NCBI GenBank assembly: GCA_024636075.1
Contig: JAGXHS010000163.1
Coordinates: 1 to 5,417 of the forward strand
DNA length: 5,417 bases
Direction: 5' to 3'
Source of the DNA: Propionibacteriaceae bacterium
GTDB lineage: Bacteria > Actinomycetota > Actinomycetes > Propionibacteriales > Propionibacteriaceae
Position 1 is the first letter of the stretch; the number at the start of each line of letters is the position of its first letter. A program made the position numbers and the translations under genes. The notes beneath the pieces were generated by a model. It was not told where the DNA came from. It did not search any database and saw only the letters and a program-made list of their open reading frames with translations. Of the stretch, positions 1 through 5,417 are shown in pieces.

Positions 1-6
1 ACTGCC

Positions 7-93
7 ATGAAAACCCATCCATCCTGTCGCAAAGGCGGCTTCACCCTCGTCGAGCTCCTCGTCGTCATCGCCATCATCGCGGTGCTCGCAGGT
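7..93 (+). CDS. N-terminal fragment of a prepilin-type (type IV pseudopilin) protein
   Basis: From the ATG at 7 the first 29 codons give a short basic leader (MKTHPSCRKG) and then GFTLVELLVVIAIIAVLAG. This is the textbook type III signal: cleavage after Gly by prepilin peptidase, a methylatable Phe at +1, Glu at +5 and a hydrophobic helix. After about base 93 the expected continuation (LLLPAL-like) is replaced by low-complexity Ala/Ser/Thr/Arg sequence. That same DNA encodes a membrane glycosyltransferase on the other strand, so the frame staying open to 378 is incidental. From family knowledge, this exact style of motif is typical of the large pseudopilin families of Planctomycetota, Verrucomicrobiota and Lentisphaerota. 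It is unexpected beside actinobacterial genes. Only six bases precede the ATG, so no ribosome binding site can be judged. The motif is certain; whether it belongs to this genome is doubtful. Confidence 0.75.
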
Positions 94-96
94 ACC
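91..96. other. Chimeric junction between prepilin fragment and glycosyltransferase gene
   Basis: The prepilin reading is canonical through Gly GGT (91-93). The minus-strand glycosyltransferase reading is canonical from 94 upward, ending at the Val of its RGLQIESV motif. That Val codon is GTA on the minus strand (95-93), an A-ending codon uncommon in this GC-rich gene, which suggests its last base comes from the prepilin side. The break is therefore best placed between 93 and 94. The six bases across it read GGTACC, a perfect palindrome. An assembly or cloning chimera is the likeliest cause; a genuine rearrangement is possible. Confidence 0.7.
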
Positions 97-782
97 GACT
101 CGATCTGCAAGCCTCGATCCGACTGCCAGGTCAGTGGAGAGAACAGCCGCGGGAATCCCGACTGCAGCACGGAGACGAGCGCCAGTACCGCTCCAGCGGC
201 CAGTGTGGCCATCACTCGCCGCCCGGCTGCCCGGTCGCGGCCCGCCAGAGGTCCAAGCAACAGCACTGGCCACACCTTGACCGCTGTGCCGGACGCGATC
301 AGCGCCCCGCTCAGCCGCGGGCGACGCTGGGCCAGCAGCAGCGCCGCCGCAACCAGCGCTGCGGGCAGCATGTCGTAGCGGAACCAGATCAGCGGTCCCA
401 TGCTGAAGGTGAAAGCCCCCCAGAACACCGCGGCGCTGCGGCCGGCCCCGGGCTCACGCCACAGGGAGCGCGCCAGCCACCAGTCGAGGGCGGCCATTCC
501 GAGCGCGAACGCCAGCACGTAGCTGTCGAGGCGTCCGGCGGCGGGAATCGCCAACAACTGGAGCAACCACACCATCGGCACCGGGTACTCCACGAGCGAC
601 TGGGCACCGTGATCATTGACCGAGTTGAAGTAATAGATGACATCGTTCTTGATGTATCGGTAGTGCGCCGCCCAGTCGTACAGCATCACGCTGCGACTGA
701 GCAGCCATCCGGCAGCCCACAGCCAGCCCGAGCGCCACAGCGTCGCCCATCTCATCCCAGGAGCCGCACTTTCATCCTGCAT
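94..782 (-). CDS. GT87/DUF2029-type integral membrane glycosyltransferase, 3' part missing
   Basis: This is a broken gene that reads downward from ATG 782-780 for 230 codons and then runs into the prepilin fragment. It is clearly paralogous to the gene upstream of it. Shared landmarks are an Asp-x-x-Tyr-Tyr loop (D47, Y50, Y51), VEYP (64-67), an Arg-aromatic-Asp site (R135-Y-D137), GTAVKVWP (165-172) and SPLTWQSDRGLQIESV (215-230), which is identical in both proteins. Several hydrophobic segments of transmembrane length lie between these. From family knowledge, GT87 enzymes are GT-C proteins that transfer sugars, often mannose, from polyprenyl-phosphate donors outside the membrane; the early-loop acidic residue is the likely catalytic base. 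Donor and acceptor are unknown here. The start at 782 is chosen because GGAGGT lies 8 nt upstream; a second in-frame ATG at 755 lacks such a site. The start overlaps the upstream stop by 11 bp, suggesting translational coupling. Against the 436-residue paralogue, slightly over half the protein is present. No stop codon is reached before the window edge. Confidence 0.8.
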
Positions 783-2082
783 CGTTGTCCACCTCCGGTT
801 GCTCGCCGGAAGTGGACAGGCTGCGCCACAACCAGGCAATCGCTGCGGCGCTCAACACCAACAGCATCACATTGCGGGTGGCCAGGACGAGTGTCATCGG
901 GGTGACCCCGAAGCTGTGGTGCACGATCGGGCTGTAGAAGATGGGATACACCAGCGTGGTGAGAGCGGTGATCAGCAACAACCAGCGAGCTGACCGAGCC
1001 ACCTGTTGTTCGTCGTTCGGACGACCGTCAGGGTTGCTGGTTGCGGACTCGGGTCGGGCCGCGACCAGAGCAATTGAGGCGGCCACCGGACCACCGAGCC
1101 ACATCACGTACTGCGGCGAGAAGGTCTTGTTGGTGACGATCATCACCAGCACCACCAGCACCATGAACCCGGCCGCCTGGAGGGGACTCCGGTTCCGCTT
1201 GCGCAACCACCACAGGTACCCGACCACTGTCAGCAGCAGGCCGACGACGGTGGCGATGGTGGAGAGGGTGAGCATCAGTTCTGTCCCCGGCCCGGACACT
1301 TCGAACGCGTTGTAGCGCGAGATGGCGACGCGGTAGTCGTCAGGACGGAACAATCGCATCACCATCGGCACACTTGCCCAGACGGACTCGATCTGCAGGC
1401 CGCGATCGGACTGCCAGGTCAACGGCGAGATCAACCGGTCCCACCCGGCGTACCACAACGACAACAGGGCGAGCAGTGCGCCGGCACCCCAGAATCCGAT
1501 GCTCGCACGTTGCTGGCGCACGCGGTCGTCGACGAGCAGAGCGGGCCACAGCAGTGCGGGCCACAGCTTGATCGCGGCACCGGTACCGATCAGGGCACCG
1601 CCGAGCAGTGACCGATGACGAATCAGCCCCAGCAACGCCAAGCCGCTCAACACTGCGGTGATCAGGTCGAAACGCAGCAGCGCCGTGGGGCCCACCAGGA
1701 AAAGGAACACTGACCAGAACAGCACGGCACGGCCACGCAGTCTGCCGGCACTTCGCCACAGGGCCAACGCGAAGACCGCGTCGAATGCCAGCATCAGCAG
1801 CACGAAAGCCATCACGAAGACGACGCGATGGCCGAAGGACAGCGCGAACAACGCGTCGAACATCCACAGCACCGGTGTCGGGTACTCCACCATGGTTCCA
1901 CCCGGGCCGCGGTCCGCCTGGCTGACCATCTGCTGGAAGTAGTAGCGGGTGTCACCGAGGGAGAATCGCATGATTGCCCACCAGAGCAGGATCCCCACCC
2001 GGGAAGCCGTCCACAGCCCAGCCATGAAGTGACCGGATTCGAGGCGGGCCGGTGACAATTGTTTGGCAATCAAATCCGGCAC
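772..2082 (-). CDS. GT87/DUF2029-type integral membrane glycosyltransferase (probable mannosyltransferase)
   Basis: This is a complete 436-residue polytopic membrane protein of normal length for GT87-like GT-C glycosyltransferases. Hydrophobic stretches lie near residues 22-40, 86-108, 119-132, 140-154, 164-184, 196-211, 268-292, 301-317, 326-341, 367-387 and 395-418. Conserved-looking loop motifs are D44-T-R-Y47-Y48, VEYP (65-68), R137-F-D139, TGAAIKLWP (167-175), SDRGLQIES (225-233) and NKTFSPQY (318-325). From family knowledge, such enzymes use polyprenyl-phosphate sugars at the extracytoplasmic face (for example PimE in phosphatidylinositol mannoside synthesis). The substrate here cannot be read from the sequence. 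The GTG at 2082 is taken as start because GGAGG lies 4 nt upstream, a short spacing. The overlapping ATG at 2084 hits a stop after four codons, and Met20 is an alternative start without a clear ribosome binding site. A truncated paralogue follows directly, overlapping by 11 bp. Family call is fairly sure, substrate is not. Confidence 0.82.
   Translation of the reverse strand: MPDLIAKQLSPARLESGHFMAGLWTASRVGILLWWAIMRFSLGDTRYYFQQMVSQADRGPGGTMVEYPTPVLWMFDALFALSFGHRVVFVMAFVLLMLAFDAVFALALWRSAGRLRGRAVLFWSVFLFLVGPTALLRFDLITAVLSGLALLGLIRHRSLLGGALIGTGAAIKLWPALLWPALLVDDRVRQQRASIGFWGAGALLALLSLWYAGWDRLISPLTWQSDRGLQIESVWASVPMVMRLFRPDDYRVAISRYNAFEVSGPGTELMLTLSTIATVVGLLLTVVGYLWWLRKRNRSPLQAAGFMVLVVLVMIVTNKTFSPQYVMWLGGPVAASIALVAARPESATSNPDGRPNDEQQVARSARWLLLITALTTLVYPIFYSPIVHHSFGVTPMTLVLATRNVMLLVLSAAAIAWLWRSLSTSGEQPEVDNDAG
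791..796 (-). promoter_or_regulatory. Ribosome binding site of the truncated glycosyltransferase
   Basis: GGAGGT on the minus strand lies 8 nt before ATG 782-780. It sits inside the last codons of the upstream paralogue. It decides the start in favour of 782 over the in-frame ATG at 755. Confidence 0.75.
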
Positions 2083-2086
2083 ATGG

Positions 2087-2091
2087 CCTCC
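2087..2091 (-). promoter_or_regulatory. Ribosome binding site supporting a GTG start
   Basis: GGAGG on the minus strand is 4 nt before GTG 2082-2080. The spacing is shorter than usual. A TTG three codons further in would have about 13 nt spacing, so GTG remains the best choice. Confidence 0.55.
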
Positions 2092-2143
2092 GTGGGTGTG
2101 CAGTGCACGGATTGTCTTCAGTGTCTACGTCGCATCGAAGCGG

Positions 2144-2215
2144 CGCCCCCGCGAGGATTCGAACCTCGGCTCCCGCCTCCGGAGGGCGGTGCTCTATCCC
2201 CTGAGCTACGAGGGC
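2144..2215 (-). tRNA. tRNA-Arg (anticodon CCG)
   Basis: The minus strand folds as a full 72-nt cloverleaf. The acceptor stem is GCCCTCG with CGGGGGC (one U-G pair). The D arm is GCTC-AGGGGATA-GAGC. The anticodon arm is CCGCC-CTCCGGA-GGCGG, giving anticodon CCG at the centre of the loop. A four-base variable region (GAGC) follows, then the T arm CGAGG-TTCGAAT-CCTCG and discriminator G. It decodes CGG, a major arginine codon in GC-rich genomes. The next bases are CCG rather than CCA, so the CCA end must be added by tRNA nucleotidyltransferase, as is common in Actinomycetota. The glycosyltransferase start lies 61 bp downstream on the same strand. I see no direct repeat of the tRNA 3' end that would mark an integrated element. 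Confidence 0.96.
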
Positions 2216-2226
2216 CTTTCACCCTG

Positions 2227-2232
2227 ACCGTA
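2227..2232 (-). promoter_or_regulatory. Possible -10 box for the tRNA-Arg gene
   Basis: TACGGT on the minus strand fits TANNNT and ends 11 nt before the first tRNA base, a suitable distance for a short 5' leader. No good -35 hexamer is visible at 16-18 nt further upstream; that area instead holds a 10-bp palindrome (TCGTGCACGA, 2236-2245). Weak evidence. Confidence 0.3.
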
Positions 2233-2339
2233 CCGTCGTGCACGAGTCCTGTTGGGCGTGGAACAGGTTAGCAGGTTTTGCCACCTGCCCGGATGCGCGC
2301 CTTGCCCGGTGAGTACGACCGGCACACGGTGGCCCGCCC

Positions 2340-2345
2340 TACACT
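2340..2345 (+). promoter_or_regulatory. Possible -10 box giving a leaderless transcript
   Basis: TACACT fits the TANNNT pattern and ends 7 nt before the ATG at 2353. Transcription would then begin at or next to the start codon. The absence of any Shine-Dalgarno-like sequence before that ATG agrees with leaderless expression, which is common in Actinomycetota. No convincing -35 box is present. Confidence 0.4.
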
Positions 2346-2352
2346 GGCGATC

Positions 2353-2889
2353 ATGGTCCGACGCTCGATAGCAGCACGGTACGTGGCGATGGTCGCTGGC
2401 GTCCTGGTGTTGCTTGGCCAAGCCGGCTGCGTGCAGCCCGCCCCGCCGGCGCCGGCAGAGATTCGCGCCACCCGGCCCCCGTGGTCAGCCCCGCGGGACG
2501 CGGTGAGCTACATGGATGCAGCGGGACTGAACCAGCTTCCGTTGTCCGACACCTCCGACCCGCACACCTTCACCATGTCGCTGACGATCGACGGCAGCGA
2601 CATCGCAATTCCGGCGAACATCGGCCTGGATCGGGTCCGGGCATTGCAGGCACCGGTGCACACCCACAGCGACGACCACGTCGTCTGGTTGGAGGGCCGG
2701 AGCGACAGGGAAGTCACGCTCTCGGACTTTTTCCTGCTCTGGGGCGTCCGCTTCGACGGCAACTGCATCGGGGCGGCCTGTGGCATCGTTCGGATCACGA
2801 AGGATGGTGTCGACGCCACACAGACGGCAGGAGCTGTCGTGTTGCGCGATGTGCGCAACGAGCTGGCGGTCGAACTGGTCAGCGATTGA
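2353..2889 (+). CDS. Small exported or lipoprotein-like protein of unknown function
   Basis: The protein has 178 residues. A basic N-terminus (MVRRSIAARY) leads into a hydrophobic segment (about 11-22), then GQAGC with Cys26 and a Pro/Ala-rich linker. This looks like an export signal, possibly a lipoprotein signal, although Gln at -3 is a poor lipobox residue. The globular part starts near residue 70, with a beta-like stretch (FTMSLTIDG), IPANIGLD (86-93), VHTH (H103, H105), a W112/E114 strand, TLSDFFLLWGVRF (122-134) and a Cys pair (C138, C143). From memory, actinobacterial hypothetical proteins share the order 'VPA-x-IG … HTH … E … T-L-x-x-F-F-x-x-W-G-V'; I know no assigned function. The histidines could bind metal and the cysteines could pair, but both are inference. 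An in-frame ATG at 2278 is possible, but it would put 25 non-signal residues first and overlap the promoter region. The gene ends 71 bp before lysA on the same strand. Confidence 0.72.
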   Translation: MVRRSIAARYVAMVAGVLVLLGQAGCVQPAPPAPAEIRATRPPWSAPRDAVSYMDAAGLNQLPLSDTSDPHTFTMSLTIDGSDIAIPANIGLDRVRALQAPVHTHSDDHVVWLEGRSDREVTLSDFFLLWGVRFDGNCIGAACGIVRITKDGVDATQTAGAVVLRDVRNELAVELVSD

Positions 2890-2890
2890 C

Positions 2891-2910
2891 GACCGGGAAC
2901 GTTGCCCGTC
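2891..2910 (+). terminator. Weak hairpin after the exported-protein gene
   Basis: GACCGGGAACGTTGCCCGTC can pair GA-CGGG with CCCG-TC with one bulged C and a 7-nt loop, starting just past the stop codon. No T-run follows, so it is at best a weak terminator or attenuator before lysA. Confidence 0.2.
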
Positions 2911-2960
2911 CAGTGCTCGGCAGGATTTCAACGCAGCGCGAAATCTGACAAGCTCGACCC

Positions 2961-4364
2961 ATGACCCACATGCACGTGGCGGGAGCCATCCACGCCGATG
3001 CGACCTTGCCTGGACCGCAGTGGCTGCAGCGCCCCGACGACACCGATGTCCTCGATGCCGACTTGTGGAGCGCGACGGTTGAACGGCTCGGTGACGGCGA
3101 GGTCAGCGTGGGCGGCATGCGGGTGTCAGACATCATCTCCGCGTCCGGTTCGCCCAGCTACGTGCTTGACGAGTCCGACTTCCGTGCCAGGGCGCGGGCT
3201 TTCGCCACTGCCTTCGACGGCTGGAAGGTGTACTACGCGGCCAAGGCATTCCTGAGCCGCACCATCGCCCGGTGGGCGGTGGAGGAGGGGTTGTACCTGG
3301 ACGTCAGCACTGGCGGCGAGTTGCACGTCGCGCTCAGCGCCGGGGTGAATCCTGGCAGGATCGCGCTGCACGGAAACAACAAGTCGACGTCCGAACTGGC
3401 CGCTGCGTTGGAGGCGGGTGTCGGTCGGATCGTCGTCGATTCGATGGACGAGATCTCCCGGATCGAGAAGCTCTGCAGCGACAACGACTGGCATGCCGAT
3501 GTGCTGGTACGTGTCACCACCGGTGTCGAGGCGCACACCCACGAGTACATCGCCACTGCGCACGAGGACCAGAAGTTCGGCTTCTCGATCGCCAACGGTC
3601 GCGCCATGGTGGCCATGGTGCGTTGCCACGTGAGTCGGCACATCACCTTGCAGGGCGTGCACTCGCACATCGGATCGCAGATCTTCGACACCGATGGCTT
3701 CGAGGTCGCGGCCCGCCGCACGCTGAAGCTGGTGTCACAGTTCACCGAGGCAACCGGGCTGCAACTGGCCGAGTTGGACTTGGGTGGCGGTTTCGGAATC
3801 GCCTACACCTCGGCCGACACCCCGGCCACCCCCGATGCGCTGGCTCTCGGTCTGAAGGAGATCGTCGACCACGAGACCAGTGCCTACGCTTTGAGCGTGC
3901 CCACCCTTGCGATCGAGCCGGGACGAGCCATCGTCGGGCCGACCACGATGGCGCTCTACACCGTCGGCACCGTGAAAGTGGTCGACGTCGATGGCGGTCA
4001 CCAGCGGGTCTATGTGTCGGTCGACGGCGGCATGAGCGACAACATCCGCCCCGCCCTCTACGCAGCAGAGTATTCCGCAGCACTGGTCTCCCGTAGTTCC
4101 AGCGCGCCGCCGGTGCTGTGTCGAGTGGTGGGCAAGCACTGCGAGGGCGGAGACATCCTGGTGCGTGACGTCTTCCTGCCCTCCGACATTGCTCCCGGAG
4201 ATCTGCTGGGGGTGCCGGCTTCGGGTGCCTACTCGCGCTCGATGGCCAGCAATTACAATCATGTTCCCAGACCACCCGTGGTGGCCGTCAACAACGGACA
4301 CCTCACTCCACTGCTGCGCCGAGAGACAATCGAGGACATGATGCGCCTCGATGTGGGCGAATGA
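2961..4364 (+). CDS. lysA: Diaminopimelate decarboxylase (last step of lysine biosynthesis)
   Basis: This cytoplasmic PLP enzyme converts meso-2,6-diaminopimelate to L-lysine and CO2. The protein has 467 residues, about 20 more than the mycobacterial enzyme. It has a fold-type III barrel followed by a C-terminal beta domain. Visible hallmarks are YYAAKAF with the PLP-binding lysine K95, HGNNK (137-141), EAHTHEY, HSHIGSQ (234-240), the phosphate-binding GGG (275-277), EPGR (319-322), HCEGGD with catalytic C394, and Y424 in SGAYS. The match to mycobacterial LysA is close throughout (for example VSVDGGMSDNIR). The surplus length is N-terminal (about residues 1-25) and is the least certain part. 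No Shine-Dalgarno sequence precedes ATG 2961, and ATG 2970 (Met4) is possible. A leaderless start is possible, with a poor -10-like CAAGCT at 2949-2954. The gene lies 23 bp upstream of hom, as in many Actinomycetota. The argS that often precedes lysA there is absent. Confidence 0.97.
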   Translation: MTHMHVAGAIHADATLPGPQWLQRPDDTDVLDADLWSATVERLGDGEVSVGGMRVSDIISASGSPSYVLDESDFRARARAFATAFDGWKVYYAAKAFLSRTIARWAVEEGLYLDVSTGGELHVALSAGVNPGRIALHGNNKSTSELAAALEAGVGRIVVDSMDEISRIEKLCSDNDWHADVLVRVTTGVEAHTHEYIATAHEDQKFGFSIANGRAMVAMVRCHVSRHITLQGVHSHIGSQIFDTDGFEVAARRTLKLVSQFTEATGLQLAELDLGGGFGIAYTSADTPATPDALALGLKEIVDHETSAYALSVPTLAIEPGRAIVGPTTMALYTVGTVKVVDVDGGHQRVYVSVDGGMSDNIRPALYAAEYSAALVSRSSSAPPVLCRVVGKHCEGGDILVRDVFLPSDIAPGDLLGVPASGAYSRSMASNYNHVPRPPVVAVNNGHLTPLLRRETIEDMMRLDVGE

Positions 4365-4370
4365 CGATTC

Positions 4371-4376
4371 GAAGGA
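4371..4376 (+). promoter_or_regulatory. Ribosome binding site of hom
   Basis: GAAGGA lies 11 nt before the ATG at 4388, in the 23-bp lysA–hom gap. The spacing is slightly long. It supports ATG 4388 as the start and translation of hom from a shared lysA–hom message. Confidence 0.6.
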
Positions 4377-4387
4377 CGACATACACC

Positions 4388-5417
4388 ATGAATGCTCCAC
4401 TGAAGGTTGCCCTGCTCGGTTGTGGAGTGGTGGGCAGTCAGGTTGCCCGCCTGCTGTTGCAGTCGGCTGCCGATCTGACCGAACGCGTGGGTCGCGAACT
4501 GGAACTCGTCGGAATCGGTGTCCGCAGGCCGGACGCGGACCGCCACGGATTGCCGGAGGAATTGTTCACCACCGACCCGATGGCGTTGGTGAACACCCCT
4601 GGACTGGATGTCGTGGTCGAGGTGATCGGCGGCATCGAGCCGGCGCGCAGCCTGATCCTGGCAGCCATCAACAACGGCGCCTCCGTGGTCACCGCCAACA
4701 AGGCACTGATCGCCCAGGACAGTGAATCGCTCTTCGCCGCAGCCCAGAAGCAGGGCGTTGACCTGTATTACGAGGCGGCGGTGGCTGGCGCGGTGCCGAT
4801 CATTCGACCTCTGCGGGAATCCCTCGTCGGTGACGAGATCCAGACTGTGTTGGGCATCGTCAACGGCACCACCAACTACATCCTGGACCAGATGGATTCC
4901 GAGGGGTTGACCTTCGACACGGCGCTGGCCCAGGCTCAGCAACTCGGCTTCGCCGAGGCGGATCCGACTGCAGACGTCGAGGCTCATGACGCTGCCGCCA
5001 AGGCCGCGATCCTCGCCTCGCTGGCCTACCACACCCGGGTCAGAGGGGCGGACGTGTACCGCGAAGGCATCACCGACATCACTCCGACTGATCTCGCAGC
5101 GGCACGTGAAATGGGATGTGCCCTGAAACTTCTTGCCATCACCAATCTCACCGAGGAGGGTGCGGTGAGCGTGCGGGTGCACCCGACGATGGTGCCGCTG
5201 TCGCACCCGATGGCCAGCGTGAGGGGAGCATTCAACGCTGTCTTCGTCGAATCCAGGGAGGCGGGTCAGTTGATGTTCCTGGGCGCGGGAGCCGGTGGCG
5301 CTCCGAGCGCCAGCGCGGTGATGGGAGACCTCGTGACGGTGGCCCGCAATCGAATTCGTGGCGTTTCCGGTCCGGGGGAGTCGGTCTACGCGGAGCGGCA
5401 GGTGGCTCCAATGGGGG
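4388..5417 (+). CDS. hom: Homoserine dehydrogenase, 3' end beyond the window
   Basis: Hom reduces L-aspartate 4-semialdehyde to L-homoserine with NAD(P)H, the branch point toward threonine and methionine. 343 codons are visible. The N-terminal Rossmann domain carries G11-C-G-V-V-G16 and VTANKAL with K105. The catalytic and substrate domain carries YYEAAVAGAVPI (127-138), GIVNGTTNYIL (156-166) and GFAEADPTADVEAHDAAAK (187-205), the homoserine dehydrogenase signature with conserved E190, D192, D201 and K205. SVRVHPTMV (261-269) and FLGAGAGG (297-304) follow. The frame is uninterrupted. Actinobacterial Hom is usually about 430-445 residues with a C-terminal ACT domain for threonine feedback, so roughly the last 90-100 residues lie outside. 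Whether the ACT domain is present cannot be seen. The gene is probably co-transcribed with lysA, and thrC and thrB are the expected next neighbours. Confidence 0.97.
   Translation, partial: MNAPLKVALLGCGVVGSQVARLLLQSAADLTERVGRELELVGIGVRRPDADRHGLPEELFTTDPMALVNTPGLDVVVEVIGGIEPARSLILAAINNGASVVTANKALIAQDSESLFAAAQKQGVDLYYEAAVAGAVPIIRPLRESLVGDEIQTVLGIVNGTTNYILDQMDSEGLTFDTALAQAQQLGFAEADPTADVEAHDAAAKAAILASLAYHTRVRGADVYREGITDITPTDLAAAREMGCALKLLAITNLTEEGAVSVRVHPTMVPLSHPMASVRGAFNAVFVESREAGQLMFLGAGAGGAPSASAVMGDLVTVARNRIRGVSGPGESVYAERQVAPMG

Larger units (their letters stand above)
2216..2352. other. Divergent intergenic region between tRNA-Arg and the plus-strand genes
   Basis: This 137-bp gap separates leftward transcription (tRNA-Arg, then the glycosyltransferases) from rightward transcription. 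It holds the weak promoter elements listed separately and the palindrome TCGTGCACGA at 2236-2245. I see no further gene, terminator with a T-run, or repeat in it. Confidence 0.5.

Noticed and set aside
7..378. A 123-residue plus-strand reading frame starting with the prepilin motif
   Set aside because: After residue 29 it is low-complexity Ala/Ser/Thr/Arg sequence antisense to a glycosyltransferase with clear homology, so only 7-93 is credible as prepilin coding.
2083..2215. tRNA-Arg as an attachment site for an integrated element
   Set aside because: No second copy of the tRNA 3' end, integrase gene or element-like content is present in the window.
2278..2352. Upstream ATG at 2278 as start of the exported-protein gene
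   Set aside because: The added 25 residues are not signal-like, there is no ribosome binding site, and they overlap the likely promoter. The ATG at 2353 places the basic and hydrophobic signal right at the N-terminus.
2890..2960. Lysine riboswitch or other leader RNA before lysA
   Set aside because: The gap is only 71 bp, too short for an L box, and shows no matching conserved stems.
3272..4096. A 274-residue plus-strand frame inside lysA
   Set aside because: It is very Arg/His/Gly-rich, in a shifted frame relative to the continuous LysA reading, and matches nothing recognisable.
4259..5206. A 315-residue minus-strand frame opposite lysA and hom
   Set aside because: It is antisense to two well-conserved genes, has no recognisable domain, and is an expected by-product of GC-rich codon use.

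Overview
The window is GC-rich with strong G/C preference at third codon positions. It carries a lysA–hom gene pair whose proteins resemble those of mycobacteria and other Actinomycetota. I read positions 94 to 5417 as an actinobacterial chromosome segment and cannot name a genus. Only the first ~93 bases look foreign: they encode a type IV pseudopilin N-terminus of the kind found in very many copies in Planctomycetota, Verrucomicrobiota and Lentisphaerota.

Layout. (1) Positions 7-93 (+) hold the first 29 codons of a prepilin-type gene, which stops making sense at about position 93. (2) Positions 94-782 (-) hold the N-terminal half of a GT87/DUF2029-type membrane glycosyltransferase. Its downstream half is missing because the sequence switches to the prepilin fragment. 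(3) Positions 772-2082 (-) hold a complete paralogue of that enzyme. The two genes overlap by 11 bp and form a tandem pair. (4) Positions 2144-2215 (-) are a tRNA-Arg with anticodon CCG. (5) Positions 2353-2889 (+) encode a small exported or lipoprotein-like protein of unknown function. (6) Positions 2961-4364 (+) are lysA, diaminopimelate decarboxylase. (7) From 4388 to the window end (+) is hom, homoserine dehydrogenase, cut off before its C-terminus.

How the genes fit together. The minus-strand block is a tRNA followed by two multi-pass enzymes of the polyprenyl-phosphate-sugar-dependent GT-C type, probably acting in cell-envelope glycan or glycolipid assembly. The plus-strand block belongs to the aspartate family of amino acids: LysA makes lysine from meso-diaminopimelate, and Hom commits aspartate semialdehyde to threonine and methionine. 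The short lysA–hom gap suggests one transcript, and thrC/thrB would be expected beyond the window. The 137-bp gap 2216-2352 separates the two divergent blocks and should hold both promoters.

The most notable signal is the abrupt prepilin/glycosyltransferase junction near position 93. A chimeric assembly or cloning join is the simplest explanation. I found no CRISPR array, insertion sequence, riboswitch or convincing undescribed system.
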